Positions 44,192-54,345 are shown, counted from the first letter of the stretch. The stretch: DNA of 64,000 bases from Cellulomonas sp. P24 (GCF_024704385.1 NZ_JAJDFX010000002.1:682001-746000); one strand, 5' to 3'. The notes: generated by a model from the sequence alone, not told the origin. Translations and numbers: made by a program.

Positions 44192-46135
44192 TCAGCGGTA
44201 CCGCCGGCGCACGTTCTCGCGGGTGGACGGCCCGGACGGGGTCGGCGCGATCCACGGTCCGGTGCCCTCCGACGGGTCCATCACACCCTGCTCGAGCCAG
44301 CGGACCTTGCCGTCGAGGACGGCGCGGGCCAGTCGCCGGTCGCTCACGTCCGTGTGGTGGCTGAGCTCGCGGAAGAGCTCGTCCACGCGCGCGCGGGACT
44401 GTCGGCAGAACGCGTCGGCGAGCCCGTAGGCACTCGCCCCGGTCGCGGGATCCTGGCGACGCATCGACTCGGCCCGTGTGCAGACGGCCGACATCGCGAA
44501 CAGCTCCGCACCGATGTCGACGATCCGTCCGAGCAGCGCCTGCTTCTGCTCGAGCCTCGTCTGCCATCTCGCCATCGCGTAGAAGGTGCGCCGTGCGACC
44601 GCCCGTGACGAGCGTTCGACGTAGCGCAGGTGCTCCGCGAGCGGTCCGAACTCGCTGTACGCGCCGGGGAGCGACCCGCGTCCAGTGACGAGCTGCGGCA
44701 GCCACCGGGCGTAGAAGCCGGTCGCGTGCACGGCGGCCGAGGCCTTCGCGCGCACGCCCGAGTCGACCGACGCGAGGTCGCCCGCAGCCGACAGGTGGGC
44801 GTCGACGGCCTCACGCGCGATGAGCAGGCGCATGATCTCCGACGACCCCTCGAAGATCCGGTTGATCCGCATGTCCCGGAGGAGCTGCTCGACGGGCGCA
44901 GCCCTCTCGCCACGTGCCGCGAGCGAGTCGGCCGACTCGTAGCCGCGCCCGCCGCGGATCTGCACCAGGTCGTCCGCCACCGCGTAGCCCATCTCGCTCG
45001 CCCACAGCTTCGCGAGCGCCGCCTCGATGCGGACGTCCTTGAGGCCGGCGTCGGCCAGCGCGGCGGACAGCTCGAACACCGACTCGAGCGCGAACACCGT
45101 CGCGGCGATGAAGGCGACCTTCTTGCCGACGGCCTCGTGCTGCCCGACGGGCTTGCCCCACTGCACCCGCTCGGCCGACCACTCGCGGGCGATCTTCAGC
45201 GCCCACTTGCCGCCGCCCGCGCAGATCGCCGGGATCGAGAGCCGGCCGGTGTTGAGGGTGCTCAACGCGATCTTCAGCCCCTGGCCCTCCGCACCGACCC
45301 GGTTCTCGACCGGGACCCGCACCTGGTGGAAGCGCGTGACCCCGTTCTCCATGCCCTTGAGGCCCATGAAGGCGTTGCGGTTCTCGACCGTGACCCCGGA
45401 GGTGTCCGCGTCGACGACGAACGCCGTGATGCCGCCCCGGTGGCCGTCGCTCGGCGGCACCTTCGCCATGACGACCAGCAGCTCGGCGATCGGCCCGTTG
45501 GTCGTCCACAGCTTCACACCGTCGAGCAGGTAGGCGGCGCCGTCCTCGGTCGGGACGGCCGTCGCGCCGAGCCGGGCGGGGTCCGACCCGACGTCGGGCT
45601 CGGTGAGGAGGAACGCGGACACCGCGCCCCTCGCGCAGCGCGGCAGGAACTCCCGCTTCTGCTCCTCGGTGCCGAACATCCGCACCGGCTCCGGGACGCC
45701 GATGGACTGGTGTGCCGAGAGCAGCGCACCGAGGCTCGGGTGCACCGTGCTGATGAGCATGAGCGCACGGCCGTAGTACACCAGCGGGAGGCCGAGCCCG
45801 CCGTACGCCCGTGGGATCTTGATGCCGAACGCCCCGAGCTCGGCCAGACCCGCGAGGTACTCGTCGGGGATCCGGTCCTCACGCTCGATCCGGCGCCCGT
45901 CGAGCGTCGCGCAGAACGTGGCGACGTCCGTGAGGAACGCCTCCCCGCGCGCGGCGTCCATTGGGTCCGGCTCGGGGAACGGGTGGATCAGCGACAGGTC
46001 GAGCTCCCCGAGGTACAGCCCCTTCGCGAAGCTCGGTCGGTCCCACCCGGCCTCCCGTGCCGCCTCGGCGACCTCTCGCGCCTCGCGCTCGCTCGGGTCC
46101 GACGTGCTGGTTCGCTGCCCTGGCGTCGCGCTCAT
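44192..46135 (-). CDS. Acyl-CoA dehydrogenase, VLCAD/ACAD9-like
   Basis: A 647-residue FAD enzyme that introduces a 2,3-double bond into acyl-CoA. The catalytic part spans residues 70-450 with FAD/substrate motifs FLLTEPDVGSD and YLLDGVKLWTTNG, and GQHEAVGKKVA. IFEGSSEI carries the catalytic glutamate. The extra C-terminal 190 residues, including a second helical bundle, match the very-long-chain type. The ATG has GGAGGGG upstream. It is convergent with the SGNH gene; the genes upstream are unrelated. Confidence 0.93.
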   Translation of the reverse strand: MSATPGQRTSTSDPSEREAREVAEAAREAGWDRPSFAKGLYLGELDLSLIHPFPEPDPMDAARGEAFLTDVATFCATLDGRRIEREDRIPDEYLAGLAELGAFGIKIPRAYGGLGLPLVYYGRALMLISTVHPSLGALLSAHQSIGVPEPVRMFGTEEQKREFLPRCARGAVSAFLLTEPDVGSDPARLGATAVPTEDGAAYLLDGVKLWTTNGPIAELLVVMAKVPPSDGHRGGITAFVVDADTSGVTVENRNAFMGLKGMENGVTRFHQVRVPVENRVGAEGQGLKIALSTLNTGRLSIPAICAGGGKWALKIAREWSAERVQWGKPVGQHEAVGKKVAFIAATVFALESVFELSAALADAGLKDVRIEAALAKLWASEMGYAVADDLVQIRGGRGYESADSLAARGERAAPVEQLLRDMRINRIFEGSSEIMRLLIAREAVDAHLSAAGDLASVDSGVRAKASAAVHATGFYARWLPQLVTGRGSLPGAYSEFGPLAEHLRYVERSSRAVARRTFYAMARWQTRLEQKQALLGRIVDIGAELFAMSAVCTRAESMRRQDPATGASAYGLADAFCRQSRARVDELFRELSHHTDVSDRRLARAVLDGKVRWLEQGVMDPSEGTGPWIAPTPSGPSTRENVRRRYR

Positions 46136-46255
46136 CTGAACCCCTCCACCGAGGTCGTGCCGGCTTTTTCCCCGGCTTCGACCGACGATACGCGCGGACT
46201 CCGCTTCCGGCGCCCGCAGCGGACGGGGCCCCGGCGCAGGCGCGACGGCTCCGCC

Positions 46256-47856
46256 TCAGACGCCCGGGTCGACCACCTGGTCCCAGAACGCGTCCGGGGT
46301 GAACAGCCTCGCGATGCGGGGGTCGACGGGCGTCGTGTCCGTCCCCGCGGTCGCGTCGTACCGCGCGACGGGCGCTCCTGCGGGAGGCGACTGCCACAGG
46401 CCCAGCGAGAGCTCCGGCGCCACGGAGACCGGCGGTGCGGCAGCCCCGAGGTGCCGCGCCCACAGGCGTTCGCGCATGCGCTTCACCCCCCCGGGCCGGT
46501 GACGTCACCGAAGGCGACGCCGGCCTCGGAGTCGTGCGTCATGCTGCGCCGGTTGACGTTGGCCGAGGACACCAGGGCGACCTCGTCGTCGAACACCCAC
46601 GTCTTGGCGTGCACGTACTGTTCCGACGCCACGGTCGCGACCTTCGCGGCGTGCGGTGCGAGGTGGGCGAGGAACCGCCGGCGTCGGTCCCAGACCTGGA
46701 ACAGCTCCTTGCTGACCTCCTCGGAGCGGCTGATCACCATGATCAGCGCGTCGAGGTGCGGCATCGCGGCGGCGAGGTGCCGTGCGATCTCCTCGTCGAC
46801 GAGGTACTGGTCCTCGAGGTAGATGAACCGCTGGGACCGGTCGATCGCGTGGACGAGGAAGTCCCGGACAGCGGTGCTACCCGTCGGCGCGAACGGGTAC
46901 GGCGGGCCGCCGAGGCCCGCGTAGGCACGGGGGTCGGCGTAGGTGGTGAGGATCCGGGTGCGATGCGGGGTGCTCGGTGCGCCGATGGCAGCGGATGGGA
47001 GCGGCGGGAGGGTGATCCGTCGCGGTCGGCGCGGGTGCGCGTTCCATCGCTCCTGCACGATCCCGTAGAGGTCCGCGGCGCCGGCGCCGGTCAGCTCGGC
47101 CTGGACGTCGTGCATGGCCGAGCCCCGACGGACCGGGCGGCCCGGGCGGCGGGTCCGGCCCGGATCGTCGGTCCCGTCCGGGTAGTCCGTCCGGTTCGGG
47201 TTGAAGTCGACGCCCCCGCACCAGGCCCGGAGCTCGGTCCCGTTGCGCACGATCCACACCTTCTGGTGGTGGACCCCGGTCTGCACCGGGTTGACGAGCC
47301 GCCCGCCGGCGACGGCCAGGTCACGGTGCAGCAGCCACCCGTCGTGGATCGCGGCTCCCCCGGGGAGCGCCGTGACGAACGACGTCGCCGCCCTGTTGTT
47401 CGCGAGCCCGACCCGGAGCCCTGGGAGCGGACCGACCCTCACCGCCGGGAACCGCGTGAACAGGGCCCTGACCGGGACGCCACGCGCCGCAGCGTCGATC
47501 AGAACGCTGCCGACGGTCGCGGCCTCGGTGAGGTGCGTCGACGGGTGGAAGCTCCAGCCCACCACAACGACCAGAGAGTCGGGCCCCGCACAGTCCGCGA
47601 CTGCCGCCTCGAACGAGGCGAACGCGTCGCGGGCGCTCGTGTGGACGGTCACGTCGGACCGGGACACCGCCGACGTGCGTCCGGTCAGGGGGACGTCCAG
47701 CCACGCGTCGAGCACCGCGAGTCGGGACGCGTCGTCCTCGTGCGGTGCCGTCCCGCCGTCGGGCCCGGGTCCGGTGGCGCGCCCAGGCTCGCTGGTGCGC
47801 TCAGGCTCGCTGGTGCGCTCAGGCTCGCTGGTGCGCGACGGGTCGGGCATCGACAT
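46256..47856 (-). CDS. Phospholipase D-like protein, frameshifted near the C-terminus
   Basis: A PLD-superfamily protein of about 530 residues with two HKD motifs: His197-Q-Lys199 (HHQKVWIV, followed by CGGVDFNPNR) and His416-A-Lys418 with Asp423 (YVHAKTWVFD). Such enzymes hydrolyse or transfer phosphatidyl groups; the exact lipid is unknown. The frame is broken at a run of seven C (46486-46492): the main frame stops at 46483, while another frame continues with KRMRERLWARHLG, the normal end of this family, to 46256. The main part starts at ATG 47856 (GAGGAGG site). Residues 6-25 are 6-residue repeats from an 18-bp tandem repeat. Confidence 0.85.
47785..47838 (-). repeat. Three 18-bp tandem repeats at the PLD N-terminus
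   Basis: Units 47785-47802, 47803-47820 and 47821-47838 are nearly identical (two bases differ in the last). They encode R-T-S-E-P-E hexapeptides ahead of the enzyme domain. Confidence 0.92.
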
Positions 47857-47998
47857 GGGGCAACCTCCTCGCGCAGTCTCTCGCGGATGGGCAGGTCGCC
47901 GCCTGCGAGCGGCGAGGTGCGTCGTGGCGCGTGCGGCAGGACGCACGTTTCCCCCGCGTCACGGCAGACCGACCGCCACCACGGACCGACCGGACACC

Positions 47999-49348
47999 TC
48001 AGACGTGCGTGTCGGCGAGCGGGTACCGGTGCAACGCGATCGCGGTCCCACCGAGCACCATGAGCACGACCACGGCGAAGACCACGAACGACCCGGCGAG
48101 CGGCGCACCTGCCGCACTCGCGAGCCCGATCCCGAGCACCGGCACGACGAGCCCGGTGTAGCCGCCGAGGAACACCCCCGCGATCGCTTCCCCGCGGGAC
48201 TCGGCCGGTGCGAGCTGCCCCGCAGTGCCGAGGGCGCCCTTGAGCAGCAGGCCGGCCCCTCCTCCGGCGACGAGCCCACCTGCGAGGAACGCGACGGCTG
48301 ACGTCGCGATGACGCCGCTCCCGAGGACCAGCATCCCGGCCGCCGTGACGGTGAGCCCGAGACCGAGCTGGCGCGGCGCCGGGAGCGAGCCGAGGGCGAT
48401 CTGGGACCCCGCCGCAGCCGCGAAGACGAGGAACGCGGCCAGGCCGCCGACGAGGGGCGACCGCTGCCCGATCGAGCTGAGGAAGCTCGGCGCGAGCGAG
48501 GTGAACAGTCCCATGATCGCGAACAGCCCGAACGCCGCCGCGGTGACCGCGACGTACCGCCCGCGCGCGCGGCGCGGGACCGTGATCCGCTGGGGTCGGT
48601 ACGGACGGCTCTCCGCGCGGACCGTCTCCGGCACACCGGACACCGCGATCGCGCCGACCACCAGGAGCACGAGGAACACGACGTCGGGCACGACGAGCGG
48701 GTGCGGTGCGAGCACGGCGAGGATGCCGGCGACGAGTGGGCCGAGTGCCAGTCCGCCGAGGTTCGCGGCGACGGCGACGACCCCGGGCCGGGTCGTCGCC
48801 TCGTCCGGACGCGCGACGGCATGCAGCTCGGCAAGGTGGGCGGTCGCGGTCGCGGTGATCATCCCGACGCCGAGACCCGTGAGCACACGGGCGACGATCA
48901 GACCCGGCAGCGACGTCCAGACCAGGAACAGCACGGCTGCGACCGCCTCGACGAGCAGGGCGGGGAGCAGCACCCGGGTACGCCCGACCCAGTCGGAGAC
49001 GTGGCCGACGAGGAACAGGCTGACGATGACGCCGACGGCGTAGGCGGCGAACGCCACCGTGACCCACAGGGTCGAGAACCCGTCCCGCTGACGATAGAGA
49101 CCCCACAGCGGTGTCGGGATGGTCGAGAACGCCATCCCGACGACGAATGTCCCGCTGACCACCCAGAAGCCCGCGCCGTGGCTGAGGCGCTCGGTCCGCG
49201 GACGCGGCGCTCCCGGCTGCTGCGGTTCGATCGGCTGGTACGACCCGGGTCGCGGGCTCGACCCGGCTCGCGGGCTCGGCTCGGTATTCAGCGGGGACGA
49301 GTGTGCAGGCCGGAGGTGGCTGGCCTTGTGGGCGGTCGTGGTGGACAT
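47999..49348 (-). CDS. MFS transporter (12-TM), LysR-linked
   Basis: A 449-residue inner-membrane transporter with twelve predicted helices. Motif A appears as GHVSDWVGRTRVLLPA after helix 2. The first 55 residues are a cytoplasmic Ser/Pro/Arg-rich tail holding an 18-bp DNA repeat. Divergent from a LysR regulator, a common layout for arabinose/drug efflux MFS proteins; the substrate is unknown. ATG 49348 has GAGGAG upstream. Confidence 0.9.
   Translation of the reverse strand: MSTTTAHKASHLRPAHSSPLNTEPSPRAGSSPRPGSYQPIEPQQPGAPRPRTERLSHGAGFWVVSGTFVVGMAFSTIPTPLWGLYRQRDGFSTLWVTVAFAAYAVGVIVSLFLVGHVSDWVGRTRVLLPALLVEAVAAVLFLVWTSLPGLIVARVLTGLGVGMITATATAHLAELHAVARPDEATTRPGVVAVAANLGGLALGPLVAGILAVLAPHPLVVPDVVFLVLLVVGAIAVSGVPETVRAESRPYRPQRITVPRRARGRYVAVTAAAFGLFAIMGLFTSLAPSFLSSIGQRSPLVGGLAAFLVFAAAAGSQIALGSLPAPRQLGLGLTVTAAGMLVLGSGVIATSAVAFLAGGLVAGGGAGLLLKGALGTAGQLAPAESRGEAIAGVFLGGYTGLVVPVLGIGLASAAGAPLAGSFVVFAVVVLMVLGGTAIALHRYPLADTHV
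49243..49278 (-). repeat. 18-bp tandem duplication in the MFS N-terminal tail
   Basis: Units 49243-49260 and 49261-49278 differ at one base and encode S-P-R-A-G-S / S-P-R-P-G-S type hexapeptides. Confidence 0.85.
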
Positions 49349-49448
49349 CGCGTGCTCCTCGGACGGCGGTGATGAGGTGCCCTCATGGTGCGTACGAACT
49401 ATCGATCGTGTCCAACGATTCTTTTCGCTACTTCCCATCTGTATCTGC

Positions 49449-49454
49449 GATAAT
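49449..49454 (+). promoter_or_regulatory. -10 box (GATAAT) of leaderless lysR
   Basis: GATAAT ends 5 bases before the ATG at 49460. The surrounding 80 bases are A/T-rich. An inverted ATCG-N11-CGAT (near 49402-49420) further upstream may be the LysR site shared with the divergent MFS gene. Confidence 0.5.
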
Positions 49455-49459
49455 GCCGT

Positions 49460-50362
49460 ATGGAACTGCGCCACCTGGAGGTCTTCCTCGCGATCGTCGA
49501 GACCGGCACGTTCACTGCTGCCGGCCAGCGGTTGCACCTCGTCCAGTCGGCGGTGAGCGCGACGCTGCACGCGTTGGAGACCGAGCTCGGCGCGCGCCTG
49601 TTCGTCCGCACCGCGCGTCGCGCCATCCTGACCGACGCAGGCGTCGCGCTCGTCCCGGAGGCCCGTGCCGCTCTCGCCGCTGCGGCCGCAGCACGGACGG
49701 CCGTCGCCGAGGTCCGCGAGGGCGTCCGTGGCCCGCTCGCCGTCGGCACGATGACGACGACGCACCTGGTCGACCTGCCGCGGCTGCTCGGCAGGTTCCA
49801 GGAGACCCACCCGCACGTGACGATCAGCCTGCGCACCCTCGCGCACGGTTCGCGCGACCTCGAGGCCGGCGTTCTCTCGGGTGAGCTCGACGTCGCGTTC
49901 GTCTCTGTTCCCGGCCCGACGCCGCCGGGGCTGCGGCTCCGCCCGCTCGCACGCTTCCCCATGCGACTCCTCCTCCCCCTCGGCCATCCCGCTGCGGTCG
50001 CCGACGCGGTGGCGCTCGCCGACCTCGCCGCCGAGCGGTGGATCGACTCGCCGCCCGGCTTCGGCAACCGCACCGTCGTCGACAGCGCGTTCGCGGAGGA
50101 CTCGCTCACCCGGACCGTTGCGATCGAGGTCGCGGACGTCCCGACCCTCCCGGCGTACGTCGCGGCCGGTCTCGGCGTCGCCGTCGTCCCGGGTTACGTC
50201 CCGATCGACCCCGAGGTGGTCCATGTGCGGCAGGTGCGGGGCCATGACCTGACATGGCCGATGTCCCTCGCCACCGCGACGCGTCGGCCGGAACGGGCCG
50301 TCGTCAGCGCCTTCGCCGCCGTGGTCGCCGAGGAGGTCGGCGCTCGCATCGGCACGGCATGA
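49460..50362 (+). CDS. LysR family transcriptional regulator
   Basis: A 300-residue regulator with the N-terminal helix-turn-helix (residues 1-60: ETGTFTAAGQRLHLVQSAVSATL and RTARRAILTDAG) and an effector domain from about residue 90. Divergent from the MFS transporter it probably controls. No ribosome binding site; a GATAAT box lies 5 bases before the ATG. Confidence 0.93.
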   Translation: MELRHLEVFLAIVETGTFTAAGQRLHLVQSAVSATLHALETELGARLFVRTARRAILTDAGVALVPEARAALAAAAAARTAVAEVREGVRGPLAVGTMTTTHLVDLPRLLGRFQETHPHVTISLRTLAHGSRDLEAGVLSGELDVAFVSVPGPTPPGLRLRPLARFPMRLLLPLGHPAAVADAVALADLAAERWIDSPPGFGNRTVVDSAFAEDSLTRTVAIEVADVPTLPAYVAAGLGVAVVPGYVPIDPEVVHVRQVRGHDLTWPMSLATATRRPERAVVSAFAAVVAEEVGARIGTA

Positions 50363-50628
50363 AAGCGCCGGTGTGACGGGGCTCGCTACCGGACGCACGA
50401 TGTCAGGCCGGTCCACGCACGTCGGCGTTGACCTTTCCTGGACATTCCCTGGCAGTTTTGTTTTACCCGTTGTCCACCGTGGCAATGCCTCGTAGCCTCT
50501 GGTCGCGTCAACACGTTCCGCAAGGTCGCCGCGCCCGCTCTGATGCGGCAAAGGGCGTTCGGCGGAACCCCGAAGGATGCCCCCGGCACGTTGAAGCGCC
50601 GAGGCCGTGCGAAACGAGGGATGCGGTC

Positions 50629-52272
50629 ATGGCGGTCATCGAAGAAGAACCGGCCCAGGCCCCGGCGAGATCACTGCGACGGGAGATCGGCCTGATCTCC
50701 CTGCTGTGGGCCTCCATGGGGTCGATCATCGGGTCCGGCTGGCTGTTCGGCGCGAAGACCGCGCTGGCCACGGCCGGGCCGGCCGCGATCATCTCCTGGG
50801 TCGTCGGTGGTGGCGCGATCCTCATCCTCGCCCTGGTACATGCCGAGCTCGGGGCGATGTACCCCTACTCGGGCGGGTCGGCCCGGTTCCCGCACTTCGC
50901 GTTCGGCGGCGCGGCAGGGGCCTCGTTCGGCTGGTTCTCCTGGTTGCAGGCCGCGACGGTCGCGCCCATCGAGGTCTCGGCGATGATCAGCTACGCGCAG
51001 CACTACTCGTTCGCGAGCGGCTGGCTGGACTCGAAGGGCCTGCTGACCGGCAGCGGTCTGGTGATCGCCGTCATCCTCATGGCGCTCGTCTCGTCGGTGA
51101 ACTTCCTCGGCATCCGCGCGCTCGCCCTCACCAACAGCACGGCGACGTGGTGGAAGGTCGGGGCGCCACTGGCGACCATCCTGCTCGTCGCGATCCTCGG
51201 CGGACTGCACACGTCGAACTTCACGGCCGCCGACGGCTTCTCTCCCGACGGTGCGCACGGCATCCTTGCCGCGGTCGCGACCAGCGGGATCATCTTCTCC
51301 TACCTCGGATTCGAGCAGGCCGACCAGCTCGCCGGCGAGAGCACGAACCCCAAGCGCGACATCCCGGTCGCCGTGATCGGTTCGATCATCCTCGGCATCA
51401 TCATCTACATCGCCCTCCAGGTCGTCTTCCTGCTCGCCCTGCCCGCGAGCGCGATCGGGTCCACCTGGAGCGAGGTCGGCACCGGTCTCTACACCGCGTT
51501 CACCGGCCCCTGGGCGCAGCTCGCCTCACTGGTGAGCCTCGGCTGGCTCGCGGCGATCCTCTACCTCGACGCGATCATCTCTCCTGCGGGCACCGGCCTG
51601 ATCTACACGGCGGCGTCGTCGCGCGTCTCCTACGGTCTGAGCCGCAACGGCTACGTCCCGATGGCCTTCGAGCGGTTGAACAAGCGCGGGGTGCCGTGGG
51701 TCGGCGTGATCGTGGCCTTCGTCATCGGGTGCATCTGCTTCCTGCCGTTCCCGAGCTGGCAGTCGCTGGTCGGCCTGATCACGAGCGCCAGCGTCCTGAT
51801 GTACGCCGGCGCGCCGCTGTCGTTCGGGGTGTTCCGGAAGCGCCTCCCCCACGCCGAGCGCCCCTACCGGCTACCGGCCGGAGGCTTCTTCGCCCCGCTC
51901 GCCTTCATCGTCTCGAACCTCATCATCCTGTGGTCGACGTGGGACACCGACTGGAAGCTCGGCGTCGCGATTCTCCTCGGCTATGTGATCCTCGGGATCA
52001 ACAGGATCTTCAAGCTGAACCCGCACGCTCCCGTCCTGAACTGGAGAGCCGCACAATGGCTTCCGGTGTATCTCATCGGAATGGGCGTGATCGTCTACCT
52101 GAGCGACTACGGGCCATTGAAGAACCCCGTCATCCCGTTGTGGTGGGACATCGTCGTCGTGAGCGCGTTCAGCCTGATCATCTACTACTGGGCGATCGCG
52201 GTCGCACTGCCCAGCGAGCAGATCCAGGCCATGATCAACGAGTCGGAGGAGTCCGTCGCCCTCGCCGGCTGA
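50629..52272 (+). CDS. APC superfamily amino acid permease
   Basis: A 547-residue inner-membrane transporter with twelve or more helices. The first helix has the hallmark GSIIGSGWLFGAKTA, where the unwound GxxxG segment binds the substrate amine and carboxylate. FSYLGFEQADQLAGESTNPKRDIP on helix 6 is also typical. It belongs to the general amino acid/GABA permease branch; substrate unknown. The ATG at 50629 has GAGGG upstream; about 200 bases of open frame before it are not conserved. Confidence 0.9.
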   Translation: MAVIEEEPAQAPARSLRREIGLISLLWASMGSIIGSGWLFGAKTALATAGPAAIISWVVGGGAILILALVHAELGAMYPYSGGSARFPHFAFGGAAGASFGWFSWLQAATVAPIEVSAMISYAQHYSFASGWLDSKGLLTGSGLVIAVILMALVSSVNFLGIRALALTNSTATWWKVGAPLATILLVAILGGLHTSNFTAADGFSPDGAHGILAAVATSGIIFSYLGFEQADQLAGESTNPKRDIPVAVIGSIILGIIIYIALQVVFLLALPASAIGSTWSEVGTGLYTAFTGPWAQLASLVSLGWLAAILYLDAIISPAGTGLIYTAASSRVSYGLSRNGYVPMAFERLNKRGVPWVGVIVAFVIGCICFLPFPSWQSLVGLITSASVLMYAGAPLSFGVFRKRLPHAERPYRLPAGGFFAPLAFIVSNLIILWSTWDTDWKLGVAILLGYVILGINRIFKLNPHAPVLNWRAAQWLPVYLIGMGVIVYLSDYGPLKNPVIPLWWDIVVVSAFSLIIYYWAIAVALPSEQIQAMINESEESVALAG

Positions 52273-52493
52273 CATCGCGCGCGGGAAGGCGTGACCCGGA
52301 TGTCGCACGCCTGAGGACTGCACTGATGTCACTCGCGCCCCGGGACCGCATGGCCTCGACGGCGGCGACCAGGTGCGCGACCGCGCGAGATCCCGATGGC
52401 ACGCTCCTCACACTCTCCTCACAGCCATCTCAGTGGCGCGGTGTTCGCTGATGGTGCGCGCGGGCCTCCGCGCGCTGCCGAGAGGAGTTCGCC

Positions 52494-53393
52494 ATGTCTC
52501 GCACCATCCGCATCCTGGCCGTCGCCGCGGCGGTCGGAGTCCTGCTCGCACCGACTGCGCAGGCCGCAACGCTGGACCCGTCCACCGACGCGAACCTGCA
52601 CACTGCGCTGCAGATCGAGGCCTTCGACTGGGCCCGCTACACGGTGTACGCCGAGCAGGCCGACCGAGAGGGGGCTGGATCAGCGTCCGCCTTGTTCACG
52701 ACGACCGCCACTGAGGACCGCTACGTCCACGCGGCCGAGCTGGCCGTTCCCGCTGCCCTCGTGGGCGACAACGCCCAGAACCTCCGCGCCGCCATCGACG
52801 GCGAGACCTACGAGGCGACGGTCATGTACCCCGAGTTCGCTGCCACCGCCCGCGCCGAGGGGTGCACCCGGGCCGCGAACATCTTCGACTCCATCGCCAA
52901 GGAGGAGATGATGCACGCCAACAAGTACACCGCGGCGCTCTCGGCGATCCTGACCGGCAGCGGCCCGATCCCTCGGGCTTCCGCGCTGCAGTGGATCACC
53001 GTCACCCCCCAGCTCCCCAGGTGCGGCGGACAGACCCTGACGAACCTCGCCACCGCGATGCACGGTGAGTCTCTCGCCCAGGTCAAGTACGACCTGTTCG
53101 CGCAGGTCGCCCGCGACTCCGGCCAGACCGCGCTCGCCGACCTGTTCGCGGGTACCGGACAGGTGGAGTTCCGCGAGCACTTCTCGGACGAGGCGAACCT
53201 CGCAGGCCTGATGGGAGACACCGCGACGAACCTCACGAACGCTGCCGTGTCCGAGGACCTCGAGGCGACGGTGACCTACCCGGGCTTCGCCCAGGAAGCC
53301 ACGGCATCGGGTGACACCGACGAGGCCGTGCTCTTCGAGGGGCTGGCGAGCGCCGAGGCCCTTCAGCGCGACGCCTTCCTCGCCGAGGGCTGA
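52494..53393 (+). CDS. Secreted protein with two ferritin-like (rubrerythrin-type) domains
   Basis: A 299-residue exported protein. A signal peptide ends at AQA (residue 24). The first four-helix domain keeps the di-iron ligands in the rubrerythrin pattern: E in QIEAFDWARYTVYAE, ExxH in TEDRYVHAAE, E in EATVMYPEF and ExxH in KEEMMHANKY. The second domain repeats the layout (GESLAQVKYDLFA, EATVTYPGF) but the last ligand pair reads EALQ, so its metal site is probably weakened. There is no rubredoxin domain. Function unknown; oxidative defence or iron handling outside the membrane is inferred. Confidence 0.82.
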   Translation: MSRTIRILAVAAAVGVLLAPTAQAATLDPSTDANLHTALQIEAFDWARYTVYAEQADREGAGSASALFTTTATEDRYVHAAELAVPAALVGDNAQNLRAAIDGETYEATVMYPEFAATARAEGCTRAANIFDSIAKEEMMHANKYTAALSAILTGSGPIPRASALQWITVTPQLPRCGGQTLTNLATAMHGESLAQVKYDLFAQVARDSGQTALADLFAGTGQVEFREHFSDEANLAGLMGDTATNLTNAAVSEDLEATVTYPGFAQEATASGDTDEAVLFEGLASAEALQRDAFLAEG

Positions 53394-53402
53394 ACGGTCG
53401 TC

Positions 53403-53442
53403 CCTGGCGGCTCCGAGTCTCTCGGGGCTCGGAGCCGCCAGG
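53403..53442 (+). terminator. Strong hairpin terminator
   Basis: A perfect 15-bp stem (53403-53417 with 53428-53442) and a 10-base loop, 10 bases after the ferritin-like gene stop and before the end of a convergent gene. Confidence 0.85.
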
Positions 53443-53463
53443 AGAGCCGCACCAGTTCCCCCG

Positions 53464-54345
53464 TCAGACCTCGGCAGCCGTGCTCGGTGCGCGGCCCGGC
53501 TCCTTCGAGTCGAGCGCCCACCTGATCGTGGCCGTGATCGCCTTGCCACCTGCCCGGCGCAGCGGGTCGAGCGTCGGCGCCGCACGCACACCGAGCTCAC
53601 GCCGCGCCCACGGCGGCAGCAGCGCGAGACCCCCTGACGTGATCAGCCCGTAGCCAGGTCGCGCCACCCAGGGCAGCGGCGGGGTGTGCAGGAGGAACGT
53701 CGCGACATCGCGTGCTGCGTCCGTGGCGGCCAGCTCGCTGCGGAAGGCATCGAGCTGTGCGCGCAGGCCCGCGTAGGTGACCGGCGGGTCCTCGACCCCG
53801 AGAGCACGCGCGACGACGGCGGTCTGCGCCACGTATTCGTCGCAGCCGGCGTCGTCGAGCGGTCGCCGGCCGAAGTGCTGGTGCGCGAGCAGGAAGCTCT
53901 CCGCCTCGCCCAGGTGCACCCAGGACAGCAGGTGCGGGTCGGCCGCGTCGTACCCGACGCCGTCGGGCATCGTGCCGAACACCCGCTTGTGCACGGCCTG
54001 CACGATCGCGATCGCCTGCTCCGAGGCGGCGCTCGTCCCGAACGTCGTGGCGGCGATGAAGGTGGCCGTGTTCTGCAGGCGCCCCCACGGGTCCAGGCGG
54101 TACCCCGAGTGCTCGGCGACGGCCGTCATCACCCGCGGGTGCAGAGACTGCAGGAGCAGGGCGCGCACTCCGCCGATGAACATCGATGCGTCCCCGTGCA
54201 CCCGCCCGATCGGGCTGTCCGGGTCGAACCATCGAGGGCCCGGGGTCAGGTGGATGCGGTCCCTGGCGGCGTCCGGGTCCGGGCCGGCGACACGGCTGAG
54301 CAGCGCGTGCGCGAGGGCCGCACGTGGGTGTCGGAGAGAGCTCAC
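53464..54345 (-). CDS. MpaB-type oxygenase (DUF2236)
   Basis: A 293-residue protein of the oxygenase-MpaB family (DUF2236), related to rubber oxygenase Lcp. Conserved signs are GDASMFIGGVRALLLQSLHPRVM, WGRLQNTATFIAATTFG and LLSWVHLGEAESFL, whose histidines could bind heme. The true substrate is unknown. The GTG at 54345 fits the family's N-terminus. Neighbours are unrelated. Confidence 0.88.
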   Translation of the reverse strand: MSSLRHPRAALAHALLSRVAGPDPDAARDRIHLTPGPRWFDPDSPIGRVHGDASMFIGGVRALLLQSLHPRVMTAVAEHSGYRLDPWGRLQNTATFIAATTFGTSAASEQAIAIVQAVHKRVFGTMPDGVGYDAADPHLLSWVHLGEAESFLLAHQHFGRRPLDDAGCDEYVAQTAVVARALGVEDPPVTYAGLRAQLDAFRSELAATDAARDVATFLLHTPPLPWVARPGYGLITSGGLALLPPWARRELGVRAAPTLDPLRRAGGKAITATIRWALDSKEPGRAPSTAAEV

